Assembly (NCBI RefSeq): GCF_000214175.1
Contig: NC_015564.1
Coordinates: 2,728,001-2,792,000, forward strand
Length of the DNA: 64,000 bases
Reading direction: 5' to 3'
Source: Hoyosella subflava DQS3-9A1
GTDB lineage: Bacteria; Actinomycetota; Actinomycetes; Mycobacteriales; Mycobacteriaceae
This document shows, one piece after another, positions 15,676 through 24,838 of the stretch (position 1 is its first letter; every line of letters starts with the position of its first letter). The notes below the pieces were generated by a model. It was given only the letters and a program-made list of their open reading frames with translations, was not told where the DNA came from and did no database searches. The translations under genes and the position numbers were made by a program.

Positions 15676-16032
15676 ATGAGCCCGGAACCGAACCACCCGT
15701 CTTGGCGCGATCCTGACGGATTCGACGACCACGGATCCGGCTACTCCGGCGGCGCTGATGAACATGTCTTCGCTGACGATTACCAGGCGCCCTGGGACCG
15801 CGAGTATGACGATGAACCACCGCGGAAAACGTGGCGGCCCCTGATCACGTGGGTGCTAATAGGTGCGCTGATGCTCGGTCCGCTGTTGACACTGCTGAAC
15901 TTCTACCGGGCCGAACCGGTGGTAGTCGTAGTGATCATCGGCGTCCTCATTGGAGTTGCCTATGTTGCGCATGCTCGTCGCGGTGACGCCGTCACGCGGA
16001 TCGACCGGGCCTTCAAGAAGCGGGATCGGTGA
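15676..16032 (+). CDS. small membrane protein with acidic N-terminus
   Basis: A 118-residue protein: about 55 residues rich in Asp, Glu, Gly and Tyr, then two membrane helices (TWVLIGALMLGPLLTLL and VVVVVIIGVLIGVAYVAHA) and a basic tail ending KKRDR. ATG 15676 is preferred; upstream TTG codons are possible. The pattern is common in actinobacteria but has no assigned function. It converges on the PPE-like gene. Confidence 0.6.
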   Translation: MSPEPNHPSWRDPDGFDDHGSGYSGGADEHVFADDYQAPWDREYDDEPPRKTWRPLITWVLIGALMLGPLLTLLNFYRAEPVVVVVIIGVLIGVAYVAHARRGDAVTRIDRAFKKRDR

Positions 16033-16048
16033 CGGCCCCCGATTCCTG

Positions 16049-17413
16049 TCAGTCACCGCCTATGACCGGTGGTGTGACCTTGCGGAGCGGGCCGATGATG
16101 TCTTCGCCGTTTCGCCGACTGTATAGGTACTTCGGGGTCTGATGATCTTTCTCGCCGGTCTGTCCGGCCGCTCCTGCCATGGGCGCGAAGGCTCCCATGC
16201 CGGATCGCGCGCCCGCGTTCGGCGTGCTCGCTGAGGTACCGGCACTGATTCCGCGCTGCGACACACCTTCGGGGGCCGGCCGCGCCGCGCCCAGAGATCC
16301 GCGGCCCGCGAGCGGACTGGTGATTCCGCCGCTTGGTCCACCCCGCGCAGCGCTGCGTCCGCCAGGGCTGACTGCCACCCCGCCCTGCACACCCGGTTCT
16401 GAGGCCCGAAGACTGCCCGGCTGACCGGCACCGCTACCGCTCACACCCGTTGAGCCGCTAGGTGCGGCCGCGGGATCAACGCGTGCCGCAGGGCTCAGTT
16501 CGTGCGCGTTCGGCAGCTGGCCCGGCTGGACCATTGCGGGAGTGACCGATTCACTGGCTCCAGGTATCCCTATAGGCACCGCTGTGCTGCCGGTGCTGCC
16601 AGTGCTGCCGCTGCCGGCGTGCGGCCGCCCAGGTTCTGAACGAAGCACCGTCTGACCGGGACCATTCCCGTCGCTGCCCGCAGTCGGATCATGCGGGCGG
16701 GCGAGCACTGGCACAATCGCATCGGAGTCCGTCACCGCGGGAGCATAGATCGTCGACATGACATCCCGCGCGTAATCCTCCGCCTCATCGGCGCGCTGCT
16801 GCGCCGCTTTAAAGAGGCCCGGATAAGGCGTCATCGACAGTGCGCGCTCAGTGAAGGAGGGTGTCTGCGGTTCTGGAATTCTTGCTGTGGTCTCGTGTAT
16901 GCCTTCCGAGCCCGTATCGGCACTGCGGGCCACGAACTCTGCTGTGCGAGACAGTGAATGAACGGAATCGATGAACCGCTGGGCGCCTTCCTCGGCCGCA
17001 CGCGCAGCAGGCCCGTCCCAGTCCGTACCAATGATGTTCCTCAGGCCGTCGATGAACGCTTCTCCTTCGCGTCGCACTGTTTCCGCGGCGGACCGCCATA
17101 GCGCGACGGACGCGTCGACATTCTGCGCCGACATCACTTTGACCTCGCTGTAAATCGTTTCGTGCGCCATCAGCGCGAATTGTTCCATCGAGGTGACGTA
17201 TGGCCAGTCGAACTCGCCATCATATTTCTGGACGTGCTCCGCGTTGACCATCCGCCGTTCTTGACCCGCAGCCTGGACTCCAGCGAGAGAATTCCAGTCC
17301 GGTCGCTCTGTTCCGGTCGCCCTGTCGTACGTGAAGTTGCCAGCTGCACGCATTGCCCTGCGCAGCGGACCGTCCGTGATGAGATCGATTGCAATGGTCA
17401 ACGGCGTATACAT
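16049..17413 (-). CDS. PPE/WXG100-like type VII secretion-associated protein
   Basis: A 454-residue protein starting at ATG 17411-17413 with GAGAGGTG upstream. The first ~230 residues are helical and fit the WXG100/PPE pattern, with WDGPAARAAEEGA as the Trp-x-Gly turn and long helices either side. The last ~220 residues are Gly/Ser/Pro/Ala-rich and probably disordered (GSGSTGSTGSTA, GSTGVSGSGAGQPG). ESX substrates and their chaperones are usually paired; none adjoins it here. Secretion is inferred from the fold only. Confidence 0.65.
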   Translation of the reverse strand: MYTPLTIAIDLITDGPLRRAMRAAGNFTYDRATGTERPDWNSLAGVQAAGQERRMVNAEHVQKYDGEFDWPYVTSMEQFALMAHETIYSEVKVMSAQNVDASVALWRSAAETVRREGEAFIDGLRNIIGTDWDGPAARAAEEGAQRFIDSVHSLSRTAEFVARSADTGSEGIHETTARIPEPQTPSFTERALSMTPYPGLFKAAQQRADEAEDYARDVMSTIYAPAVTDSDAIVPVLARPHDPTAGSDGNGPGQTVLRSEPGRPHAGSGSTGSTGSTAVPIGIPGASESVTPAMVQPGQLPNAHELSPAARVDPAAAPSGSTGVSGSGAGQPGSLRASEPGVQGGVAVSPGGRSAARGGPSGGITSPLAGRGSLGAARPAPEGVSQRGISAGTSASTPNAGARSGMGAFAPMAGAAGQTGEKDHQTPKYLYSRRNGEDIIGPLRKVTPPVIGGD

Positions 17414-17714
17414 CAGACCCGCACCTCTCCGTCCCCGAGCGCACCGCGCTGCGCACATCATTAGCAACCGGATTAGACGGGCTGGCGCCGTGAGCGGTTC
17501 CCACGCACGCCGAATTGTTGTGTGTTACGCGTCACTGACGATGCTCGTTAGATCAATGACCGTTTATCCGCAACGGCATCACGCCCAGCACGCAGCTTGA
17601 ACGACCGCAGGCAAAATGTTAAGCAGGCAGGCAGGAAGCGCGCAGCGCAACGTGTCGGAACTCTGGAATAATGAGGTCAAACACCGCTGGCCGGTCCAGC
17701 GATTGGAGAATGCC
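17414..17714. other. intergenic region without recognisable gene
   Basis: About 300 bp between the divergent PPE-like and small membrane-protein genes. Reading frames here are short and lack ribosome sites. It holds the ribosome site GAGAGGTG of the PPE-like gene at its left edge and GGAG (17705-17708) of the next gene at its right. No RNA gene was recognised. Confidence 0.5.
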
Positions 17715-18002
17715 ATGTTCGCCATAATTGTGCTCGCGTTAGGGGCGCTGGCAACGGCGACGGTCATGTCCTTTGCGTCGCTCCACAGCGCTGTCTACTG
17801 GCGGGGATGCGCGCTGGTCTTGTGGTCAGGCATGGCAGCATTCGTCACGCAGGCGACCGTCGACAACCTTAAGTTCCTTGCCCCGTTAGGTGTTTTGTTC
17901 CTCGTCGTCGGCGTAATAGGCGTCCTCGCGAAACTAATCTCTGACGCTATGGACAAGGTTGACCGCTACAGCAAGTCATCGTCCGGCCGGCGCCGTTATT
18001 AG
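17715..18002 (+). CDS. small membrane protein
   Basis: A 95-residue protein with three membrane segments (FAIIVLALGALATATVM; ALVLWSGMAAFVTQA; FLAPLGVLFLVVGVIGVL) and a basic tail SSSGRRRY. ATG 17715 is chosen because GGAG lies six nt upstream; an in-frame ATG at 17616 has no ribosome site. Function unknown. It ends overlapping the convergent GMC oxidoreductase gene by 4 bp. Confidence 0.6.
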   Translation: MFAIIVLALGALATATVMSFASLHSAVYWRGCALVLWSGMAAFVTQATVDNLKFLAPLGVLFLVVGVIGVLAKLISDAMDKVDRYSKSSSGRRRY

Positions 18003-19582
18003 CCGGCGATCAGATCAGCTGCTTTCTCCCCGATCACCACACTCGGGGCGTGGGTGTGACCACGGATGATGGACGGCATGATCGACGCGTCCGCCACGCG
18101 CAGTCCGTCGACACCGCGAACCCGCAGCTTCGGGTCGACGACGCTCTGCTCGTCGCTTCCCATCCGGCACGTACCGACCGGGTGGTACAGCGTGTGCGCA
18201 TACTGCGTAAGGCAAGTGTCGAGGACGTCGTCGAGTGGGGTGCCGGCGGGCGCGGGTGGCTGCAAATAGTCAGTGACCTGCGATCGTAGCTCCGGCACAT
18301 CCATGATTCCCGCGCAGGCTCTCATGCCTGCGAGCATCGCCGTCCGGTCCGCACCAGCACTGTCACTGAGATAGCGCGGGTCAATTTTCGGCTTGTCGAA
18401 CGGATCGGCCGAATTTAACCAGATCTCCCCCGTGCTTTCCGGTTTCAGCAGCACGGTCGCGACGGATACGCCATGGCTGTCCGCCTGCACCAGGCCTTCT
18501 CTGATGAACGGAGCTGGACCGAACAGCAACTCCAGATCGGGCAACTCCAACTCCGGGCGGCTCCGGATGAACCCATACGCCTCGGCCACATTCGACGTCA
18601 GCATGCCCCGTCGCAACGCGAGGTAGCTCGCAAGTTCCGCGACTCGCTCCGCGGCGAATAGGGTTCCGCTTTTAGCCCGGTACGCGAGGATCGAAACAAG
18701 ATGGTCACGCAGGTTGCGCCCCACTTCGGGGATGTGGTGCCGCACTGGGATCCCGTGTTGCTTCAACTGTTCCGCATCGCCAATCCCCGACAGCATCAGC
18801 AACTGGGGGGTGTTCACCGCGCCACCTGAAAGAATGACCTCACGATTCGCGGTGATGGTCTCCTTCCGGCCATTCCGCTGGAACTCGACGCCAGTGGCGC
18901 GCGTCCCCTCGAATGTCACGGCGGTGGCATGCGCACCCGTAACGACCGTCAGGTTGGGCCGCGTCATCGCGGGACGGAGGTATGCGTCTGCCGTGCTCCA
19001 GCGTGCTCCACGTTTCTGGTTCACCATCGTTTGCGTGAACCCGCCGGGCTGCGGTGTGTTGGCCCGTTCAACGGTGTAGCCGCGCTCCTGCACTGCACGC
19101 AGGAAGGCAGCAGTCAATGGCCGCGGGCTCCGCTGCCGTGAAATCACCAGCGCACCATCGGTCCCGTCGCCGGGGTTAGCGCCACCCTCCACCTTCTCGA
19201 TGCGCCTGAAATAGGGAAGCACTTTCTGGAACGACCAGTCGTGCCCGGCCTGGCGAGCCCACTCGTCGTAGTCGGCTGCGTAGCCTCGCACCCACATCAT
19301 CGCGTTCATCGATGAACAGCCGCCTAGAGTTTTTGCCCGCGGCCAATAGACTTTTCGGCCAGCAAGAGACGGCTGGGGCTCAGTCGAGTAATCCCAGTCG
19401 TATTCGGTGCGAAACAGCTTTGAGAACGCCGCCGGGACCTGAATGAACTGGTTCTTGTCTGGCGGACCAGCTTCGAGCACCGCGACAGTCACGTTCGGTG
19501 TCTCGCTGAGCCGCGCGGCGATGACGGCGCCCGAAGACCCCGAGCCCACGACTACATAATCAGCACTGGTGGGTGTACTCAC
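17999..19582 (-). CDS. GMC-family FAD-dependent alcohol/choline dehydrogenase-like oxidoreductase
   Basis: A 527-residue flavoprotein. The FAD-binding dinucleotide fold is VVVGSGSSGAVIAARL with the acidic end ...VLEAG. The GMC signatures are WPRAKTLGGCSSMNAMMWVRG and a second one around ILSGGAVNTPQLLMLSGIG. The C-terminal catalytic His/His pair region reads YAHTLYHPVGTCRMG and RGHTHAPSVVIGEKAADLI. GMC enzymes oxidise alcohols to aldehydes. The gene follows an aldehyde dehydrogenase gene by 22 nt, so the pair can take an alcohol to its acid. GTG start with GGAAGGGG six nt upstream. Confidence 0.9.
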   Translation of the reverse strand: MSTPTSADYVVVGSGSSGAVIAARLSETPNVTVAVLEAGPPDKNQFIQVPAAFSKLFRTEYDWDYSTEPQPSLAGRKVYWPRAKTLGGCSSMNAMMWVRGYAADYDEWARQAGHDWSFQKVLPYFRRIEKVEGGANPGDGTDGALVISRQRSPRPLTAAFLRAVQERGYTVERANTPQPGGFTQTMVNQKRGARWSTADAYLRPAMTRPNLTVVTGAHATAVTFEGTRATGVEFQRNGRKETITANREVILSGGAVNTPQLLMLSGIGDAEQLKQHGIPVRHHIPEVGRNLRDHLVSILAYRAKSGTLFAAERVAELASYLALRRGMLTSNVAEAYGFIRSRPELELPDLELLFGPAPFIREGLVQADSHGVSVATVLLKPESTGEIWLNSADPFDKPKIDPRYLSDSAGADRTAMLAGMRACAGIMDVPELRSQVTDYLQPPAPAGTPLDDVLDTCLTQYAHTLYHPVGTCRMGSDEQSVVDPKLRVRGVDGLRVADASIMPSIIRGHTHAPSVVIGEKAADLIAG

Positions 19583-19604
19583 ACCGATCCCCTTCCGGGT
19601 CGAA

Positions 19605-21323
19605 TTAGCCGCGCAACGCGGAAGCGAAAATCCCTGGAATTTTGATCCATGACTGGTTCGCGGTGAACTCCGTTAGTCTGCGCCCCGTCGTTGCCGCTGT
19701 CGGGCTCGTCACGAACCATGGTGGCCGCGGTGACAACGCGAGTTCACCCTTGATCAGGGACCGCGGAGCTGGCCGGAATGGGCCATGTACGACGGTGCGT
19801 TCGGTACGGTCGAGCAGCATCGCGTTGTGGACGACACCGATTCCGCTCTGTACATCCTCGAGAGTGTGGCCCGGGAACGCACCCCAGGTCGCCCGGGCTG
19901 TCAGATATCCGACGCCGGTCCATGCGTTCACAGCGATTGTCCCGTAGCGAAGTTCTTCGAGAGCGCTGTCAAACCCGGAACCCAGCTCCTTGAGGGTCGC
20001 GGGGTGCGCGATGATGTTGGCGCCGAGCGTTCCCGCGCATTTCGTGTTCGCAAAGTCAACTGCTGAGCGGAAGAACGCCTCTCCTTCGCCGGGGAGCGTC
20101 GCGACGGCGAGCACCGGCGAAAAGTACTCCGTGCCCAGCACCGGGCTGTCCGGTTCGATTCCAGTGATGAAGACGCGATCATTTTCGCTGCTGATGCGCT
20201 CCGCGCCGGGATGCGCGTCAAGCGCGGCCTGTAGGCGGTCGCCGCTGCCTGGGTAATAAGGCTGACGCGCTGGTGCTCCGTGGAGAACTTCGCGCAGCAC
20301 TTGCAGGAACTCGTCTTTCTGCGCCCAGTTCTCGCTGAGAACGACGACCTGCGCGGCGATGCAGTTGTAGCCGCCATTGTGGAGGCGCTGCGTCGCGATA
20401 TGTTCCGCCTGGAAGCGCAGATCTGAGCCACTCCACTTGCCCGGAATCACGATTACCGGCGACACTCCACCTAATTCACTCGTGATCGGTTTCGTGAGCA
20501 GCGGATCGCTGGCCGCCTTGCGTTTCGCTGCGTCGTCTCCAGCCCCGAAAACGATCGCATCGTGGGTGAGCGCGCTGCCTGTGATGTGAACGTGCGCGAC
20601 GTCATCATGGTTGACAAGGTACGACCCTGCTTCTGCGCCACCCTGCACGATGCGCACGATGCCCATGTCGATCAGCGGCCGGAAGACTTTTGAGAAGACC
20701 GGGAACATGCCGTCCATGATCGGGTTGAGTTTCAGGATCACGACCCGGTTGTGCGCGTAGATCTCGTAAAGAACGTCGAGTGGCGCGATCGAGGTGATGT
20801 TCCCAGCGCCGAGCACGGCGCCGATACCATTGGTCTTCGTCGGAGCGAGTTGCGCCAGCCCAGCCGTCCTCGCCGCGGTTGCTCTGTCGACACCGGGTTC
20901 GAGCCACACTTGCGCACTGAATCCGTTGAGCAACAACGCATCAAAGACCCCGAATGGCAGTACGTTCACGGCCAGTCGCCCGCCTGGGCCGTCCACTACT
21001 TTCGCAGTGTCTAAGGGGCTCTTCCCAGCTTCGAGCGCTGCCAGTGTCTCAGCGGCCGCGGTCGTCCACGCAAGCACCGGGTACGGGCCGGAGATCCACT
21101 CTTCACCGACGAGCGGTGAATCGGGTTTCAGGCCTTTCAGCGTCGATGCGGCGTCCACCCATTCCTGCGCGTGTTTGCCCGCCAGCTGATGCACCTGGCC
21201 GAGCAGCTCCCGGCGCCGCACAAGAGGTGTAGCCGACCACAGCTTTACCCCGTCGCCGAGCTCGCGCAGCGCTGCATCGATGTGTGCCTTGTCGGGTTCC
21301 GAAATCTTGCCGCTGCCAGCCAC
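19605..21323 (-). CDS. aldehyde dehydrogenase (long, divergent type)
   Basis: A 572-residue member of the ALDH superfamily, longer than the usual ~490. The catalytic Cys lies in GGYNCIAAQVVV and the general-base Glu in TSELGGVSP; NAWTGVGYL occupies the usual FNHW-type region. The cofactor-binding segment (VVILKLNPIMDGMFPVFS) is unlike the typical VxKPS motif, so substrate and cofactor are unclear. It is first in a two-gene operon with the GMC oxidoreductase. GTG start with GGGG upstream. Confidence 0.82.
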   Translation of the reverse strand: MAGSGKISEPDKAHIDAALRELGDGVKLWSATPLVRRRELLGQVHQLAGKHAQEWVDAASTLKGLKPDSPLVGEEWISGPYPVLAWTTAAAETLAALEAGKSPLDTAKVVDGPGGRLAVNVLPFGVFDALLLNGFSAQVWLEPGVDRATAARTAGLAQLAPTKTNGIGAVLGAGNITSIAPLDVLYEIYAHNRVVILKLNPIMDGMFPVFSKVFRPLIDMGIVRIVQGGAEAGSYLVNHDDVAHVHITGSALTHDAIVFGAGDDAAKRKAASDPLLTKPITSELGGVSPVIVIPGKWSGSDLRFQAEHIATQRLHNGGYNCIAAQVVVLSENWAQKDEFLQVLREVLHGAPARQPYYPGSGDRLQAALDAHPGAERISSENDRVFITGIEPDSPVLGTEYFSPVLAVATLPGEGEAFFRSAVDFANTKCAGTLGANIIAHPATLKELGSGFDSALEELRYGTIAVNAWTGVGYLTARATWGAFPGHTLEDVQSGIGVVHNAMLLDRTERTVVHGPFRPAPRSLIKGELALSPRPPWFVTSPTAATTGRRLTEFTANQSWIKIPGIFASALRG

Positions 21324-21407
21324 GCTGCCCCACTCTCGAAGAGATCGCCGTCACACTCGCACGCAGCACACTATCAACGCCGGACCTCGGATGTGTACGA
21401 CCCGCAC

Positions 21408-22139
21408 TCATTTCCTCTTGCGCATCAAAATTTCGTGACGTTCGGCCGGCGAGTGCTTCTCAATCGCGTACCGAAGCATGGTGCGCGGCATCGACGGGGC
21501 ATGCTCGTCGAGGAAGGTGTCGAGCACCTGACGGTCTCGTGCGCCGACCTCGCGGAGCATCCACCCGACGGCTTTGTGGATGAGATCGTGCGGGTCGCCG
21601 AGAAGTTTCGCTGCCAGATCGAGAGTCTCGCCGAATTCCCCCGCCCGGATGAACGCGAAGGTGGCCATGACCGCGGCGCGGCGCCGCCACAGCAGGTCGT
21701 CATCCGCCAGTTCGATGAGCACATGCCGCTCCGCAGGGTTGCGATAGAGCCACGGACCGAGAGTGTAAGGAATCGACGAATCGATCAGATCCCAGTTGTT
21801 AAGGCGTTCGATCCGTTTGAGCATTAGAGTGGCGATGCGGCGCTGAGCCAGTGCGTCAGCGCGACTGAACATCTCGACGAGCAGAATCGCACCGAGGAGC
21901 CGCACCTCATGCCACTCGCTCAGCAGCAGTTCCTCCGCGTCATCGACCGTAACCTGGGAACGATAGCGCCGAGCAAGTCCGCGGAGCTGCGGCACCCGGA
22001 CACCCAGGAATTTGTCTCCGGCAGCGTATCCGCCCGGCAGCGCCTGAAAGAACCGCGCCTTAGCTGGGACCGTTTCGGGAGCACCAAGCCTTGCCACAGC
22101 ATCCGTCAGTTCTGCCGCGAGTCCCAGCGAGGAATTCAC
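21408..22139 (-). CDS. DNA alkylation repair protein (AlkD-like glycosylase)
   Basis: A 243-residue all-helical HEAT-repeat protein of the AlkD family, which excises positively charged N3/N7-alkylpurines without base flipping. Recognisable blocks: KFLGVRVPQLRGLARRY, LNNWDLIDSSIPYTLGPWL (the conserved Trp/Asp site), LLWRRRAAVMATFAFI and HDLIHKAVGWMLREVG. GTG start (22137-22139). It stands alone between the ALDH gene and a divergent ABC transporter. Confidence 0.92.
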   Translation of the reverse strand: MNSSLGLAAELTDAVARLGAPETVPAKARFFQALPGGYAAGDKFLGVRVPQLRGLARRYRSQVTVDDAEELLLSEWHEVRLLGAILLVEMFSRADALAQRRIATLMLKRIERLNNWDLIDSSIPYTLGPWLYRNPAERHVLIELADDDLLWRRRAAVMATFAFIRAGEFGETLDLAAKLLGDPHDLIHKAVGWMLREVGARDRQVLDTFLDEHAPSMPRTMLRYAIEKHSPAERHEILMRKRK

Positions 22140-22308
22140 TGGATGCTCCTCCGTCCGCGGATCGACGACTCAGTGTCCCCTCGACAGTATTACCTCGGCC
22201 GCGGCACTAGGCCACCAGTCCGCCCTGATGTCCGCTCGCAGAGATCAGGGCTCAGTCAGGGCAGCTCCCTGATGTGCCGGTATGACCTGCCGTGGAATCG
22301 TCACCACC

Positions 22309-23229
22309 ATGATCGAGGCACACGCACTCACCAAGAACTTCGGCGACAAAACTGCCGTCGACGGGATCGATTTCACCATTCGTCCAGGCATAGTGACAGG
22401 TTTTCTCGGGCCCAACGGCGCCGGCAAGTCCACCACCATGCGCATGATTCTGGGACTCGACCGGCCCACGTCCGGAAGCGTCCATGTCAATGGGCACGCG
22501 TATGCGGCCTCCCCTGCTCCGCTGCGCGAGGTCGGCGCGCTTCTCGAAGCGCATGCGATCCATCCCGGCCGGTCAGCCCGTGACCACCTGCGCTGGCTCG
22601 CAGCAAGCAACGCCATTCCCATGTGGCGCGTCGACGAGGTACTCGAAGTCGTGGGGCTCGGAAGCGTCGCCCGGCAACGCGCCGGCCGTTTCTCGCTCGG
22701 CATGGGCCAGCGGCTTGGTATTGCGGCGGCACTACTCGGAGACCCACCGGTCGTCGTCCTCGATGAACCTGTCAATGGTCTCGATCCCGAAGGCATCCGC
22801 TGGGTGCGCAATCTGGCGCGCAACCTTGCCACTGAGGGCCGCACCGTCATGGTCTCCAGTCACCTCATGTCGGAGATGGCACTGACCGCAGACCACCTGC
22901 TGGTGATCGGCAAAGGCCGGATTCTCGCCGATTGTTCCATGTCGGATTTCATTGCCAACCACGCGACGTCATACATCAGGGTCCGCACTCCCGAAGTGAC
23001 GCTGGCTTCGCACATACTTTCTGGCCGTGGACTGGACGTCAGCAATGTCGACGGCGAACTGCGCATCCAGGGCATGGACGCGCCCGGAATCGGCGAAATC
23101 TTCCACAGCCGCGGTGTGCCTGTGCACGAACTCACCTCCATCAGCTCGTCACTCGAGGATGCCTTTATGGCGCTCACTGCCGACAGCGTCGAGTACTCCG
23201 CCCACACTGAACTTGGAGTTCCCGCATGA
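22309..23229 (+). CDS. ABC transporter ATP-binding protein
   Basis: A 306-residue ATPase, membrane-associated, that powers the adjoining permease. Walker A GPNGAGKST, Q-loop region, signature LGMGQRLGIAAAL, Walker B VVVLDEPVNGLDPEG and switch His in VSSHLMSEM. The ~80-residue C-terminal extension is typical of BcrA/DrrA-type exporters. ATG 22309 is preferred because homology begins at MIEAHALTK; ATG 22282 is an alternative. It overlaps the permease gene by ATGA, so translation is coupled. Confidence 0.9.
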   Translation: MIEAHALTKNFGDKTAVDGIDFTIRPGIVTGFLGPNGAGKSTTMRMILGLDRPTSGSVHVNGHAYAASPAPLREVGALLEAHAIHPGRSARDHLRWLAASNAIPMWRVDEVLEVVGLGSVARQRAGRFSLGMGQRLGIAAALLGDPPVVVLDEPVNGLDPEGIRWVRNLARNLATEGRTVMVSSHLMSEMALTADHLLVIGKGRILADCSMSDFIANHATSYIRVRTPEVTLASHILSGRGLDVSNVDGELRIQGMDAPGIGEIFHSRGVPVHELTSISSSLEDAFMALTADSVEYSAHTELGVPA

Positions 23230-24071
23230 ACACCGTGACTTCACCGCCTGCTGCTCAGACAGCCCAGTCAGCGACTCCCACACCACCTCCAGCCAACATC
23301 CGGCCCCAGCACTTCGGTGACGCCCTGCACGCCGAGTGGATTAAGTTCCGCAGCGTCCGCAGCACGAAATGGTCACTTGTGGCACTCGTTGTGCTTGGGG
23401 TAGGACTGACCGCCATGGTGTGCGCGCTCAGCGCTGACTGGCTCGCTTCCGCCGAAGCTGACGAGTCTCCCGCCTCGTTCGTGACGTGGGGGATGATGTT
23501 CGCACAAATCACCGCTGTCGTTCTCGGGGGACTCATCGTCACCTCGGAATACGGCACCGGGATGATTCGAAACACGTTCGCTGCGATGCCGCGACGCGGC
23601 CGGGTACTTCTCGCTAAGGCGACTGTGCTGACCGCCGTACTTCTAGTCGCAGGGACAGCCACCGCGTTCGCCGGCTACCTAGCCGGCAACTGGTTCCTCA
23701 CCGACGTGGGAGTCGGAGTACCCATCGATGGTGACGGGGTCGTCCGCGCACTGTTCGGCAACGGCCTCTACCTCGCAGCTCTGGGCCTTTTCACCTTCGC
23801 GGTCGGAGTCCTCGTCCGGCACACTGCGGCGGCGCTTTCCATCGTGCTGGGACTGATATTTGTCGTCGGGAACATGGCATTCTTCCTTCCCGGGGAGTGG
23901 GGCGCATGGGTCGCCAAACTCATGCCCGGCAACGCGGGTTCGGCAATCGCCATGCCGGTGAACTTCAACGCTGATGCGCTCGGCCCATGGACAGGTTTCG
24001 GTGTCTTCGCTGCCGAAGTCGCAATCGTGCTCATCATCGGCTGGATTGCCGTCCAGCGCAGGGACGCCTGA
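23226..24071 (+). CDS. ABC-2 type transporter permease
   Basis: A 281-residue membrane protein with about six segments, first at about residues 55-75. SEYGTGMIRNTFAAMPRRGRVLLAKA is a hallmark of the ABC-2 permease subgroup with a cytoplasmic loop before helix 3. The N-terminal 35 residues are Pro/Thr-rich. With the preceding ATPase it forms an exporter, probably for a drug, lipid or peptide; nothing in the context fixes the cargo. It converges with a gene remnant 10 bp downstream. Confidence 0.88.
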   Translation: MNTVTSPPAAQTAQSATPTPPPANIRPQHFGDALHAEWIKFRSVRSTKWSLVALVVLGVGLTAMVCALSADWLASAEADESPASFVTWGMMFAQITAVVLGGLIVTSEYGTGMIRNTFAAMPRRGRVLLAKATVLTAVLLVAGTATAFAGYLAGNWFLTDVGVGVPIDGDGVVRALFGNGLYLAALGLFTFAVGVLVRHTAAALSIVLGLIFVVGNMAFFLPGEWGAWVAKLMPGNAGSAIAMPVNFNADALGPWTGFGVFAAEVAIVLIIGWIAVQRRDA

Positions 24072-24081
24072 GGTACTCCTG

Positions 24082-24324
24082 CTAGGCGACCGAGTGGGTA
24101 ATCACTGACGTGTAGGTATCCGCGACGAGGCCGTCTTCTGGGATCGCAACCTCGATTTCGGCGGTCCACCCGGTTGTGCAAGGCTCGGTCGCGATGAGAA
24201 CAGCTGTCTCACCGCGACCGAGCTTCTGGCGTCCGGTGGAACTACCGCAATTCGTGTCAGGCGCCGTGTAGAAGGTATCGATTGGGTAAAAGGACCCTGG
24301 AATGTCGCTGCGCGGCTGGACCAT
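24082..24324 (-). pseudogene. remnant of a secreted surface protein (C-terminal piece)
   Basis: An 80-residue frame ending DTYTSVITHSVA, the kind of closing beta strand (G-x-Y-x-x-x-I-T-x-x-V) seen in WxL-like and other secreted surface domains. It has two Cys (TNCGSST; EPCTTGW) but no signal peptide, and its start would be ATG 24324 with AAGGA only two nt away. Upstream bases are the leader of the divergent gene at 24384. I read it as the tail of a larger gene whose front is lost. A functional short protein is possible but less likely. Confidence 0.4.
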
Positions 24325-24383
24325 CTTCCTTGGTACGCTCGGCGTCGATCTTGCCCCCTTCGCACCGTCCCGTGGAGTCCCTG

Positions 24384-24776
24384 ATGTCGAGGCCAACCCT
24401 CCTGCCCGCAACTATCGCCGCGATCCCGCCCGTCGCGCTGATCGTGCGGCTCCTCGACGACGTTCACGCATTCGCTCAGCTCGCACGCCAGGTCACGCCG
24501 CACATCGGTGAGGGCATCTCCCTCCTTCGAGAAGTGGTGCATCACCTCGACACGGGACTCCCGCTCATCGTCCAGCTGAACGATCATCTCGAAGGTGCGC
24601 TGCCTGAAATTAACACCCTGAACGGGCATCTCAGCGACGCAGTCCCGCTACTCATGCGGTTTGATCCCGTCCTGAACGGTTTCGGTGTGTTCACTCCGAT
24701 CGACGGCGCCTTCGACCGTATCGGCCAGATGGTGAATCTCATACCTGGACGGAGAAAGGACGCACCGTCGGCGTGA
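24384..24776 (+). CDS. hypothetical helical protein
   Basis: A 130-residue protein. ATG 24384 has GGAG six nt upstream. The sequence has a hydrophobic N-terminus (LLPATIAAIPPVALIVRLL) and amphipathic helices of coiled-coil-like character (LLREVVHHLDTGLPLIVQL, LNGHLSDAVPLLMRF). It may associate with a membrane or partner protein. I do not recognise a family. The next gene (membrane protein) starts 62 nt later on the same strand. Confidence 0.6.
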   Translation: MSRPTLLPATIAAIPPVALIVRLLDDVHAFAQLARQVTPHIGEGISLLREVVHHLDTGLPLIVQLNDHLEGALPEINTLNGHLSDAVPLLMRFDPVLNGFGVFTPIDGAFDRIGQMVNLIPGRRKDAPSA

Positions 24777-24838
24777 CGGGTGTACGTCGGCCTGGAGCAC
24801 ACGGTTGCGGTGCCTCAGCGTGAGTACACTCCTCACTC

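Noticed and set aside
16179-16700. Short tandem GSTGSTGST-like repeats as a CRISPR or satellite
   Set aside because: They are codon-level repeats in the low-complexity tail of the PPE-like protein, not spaced identical units.
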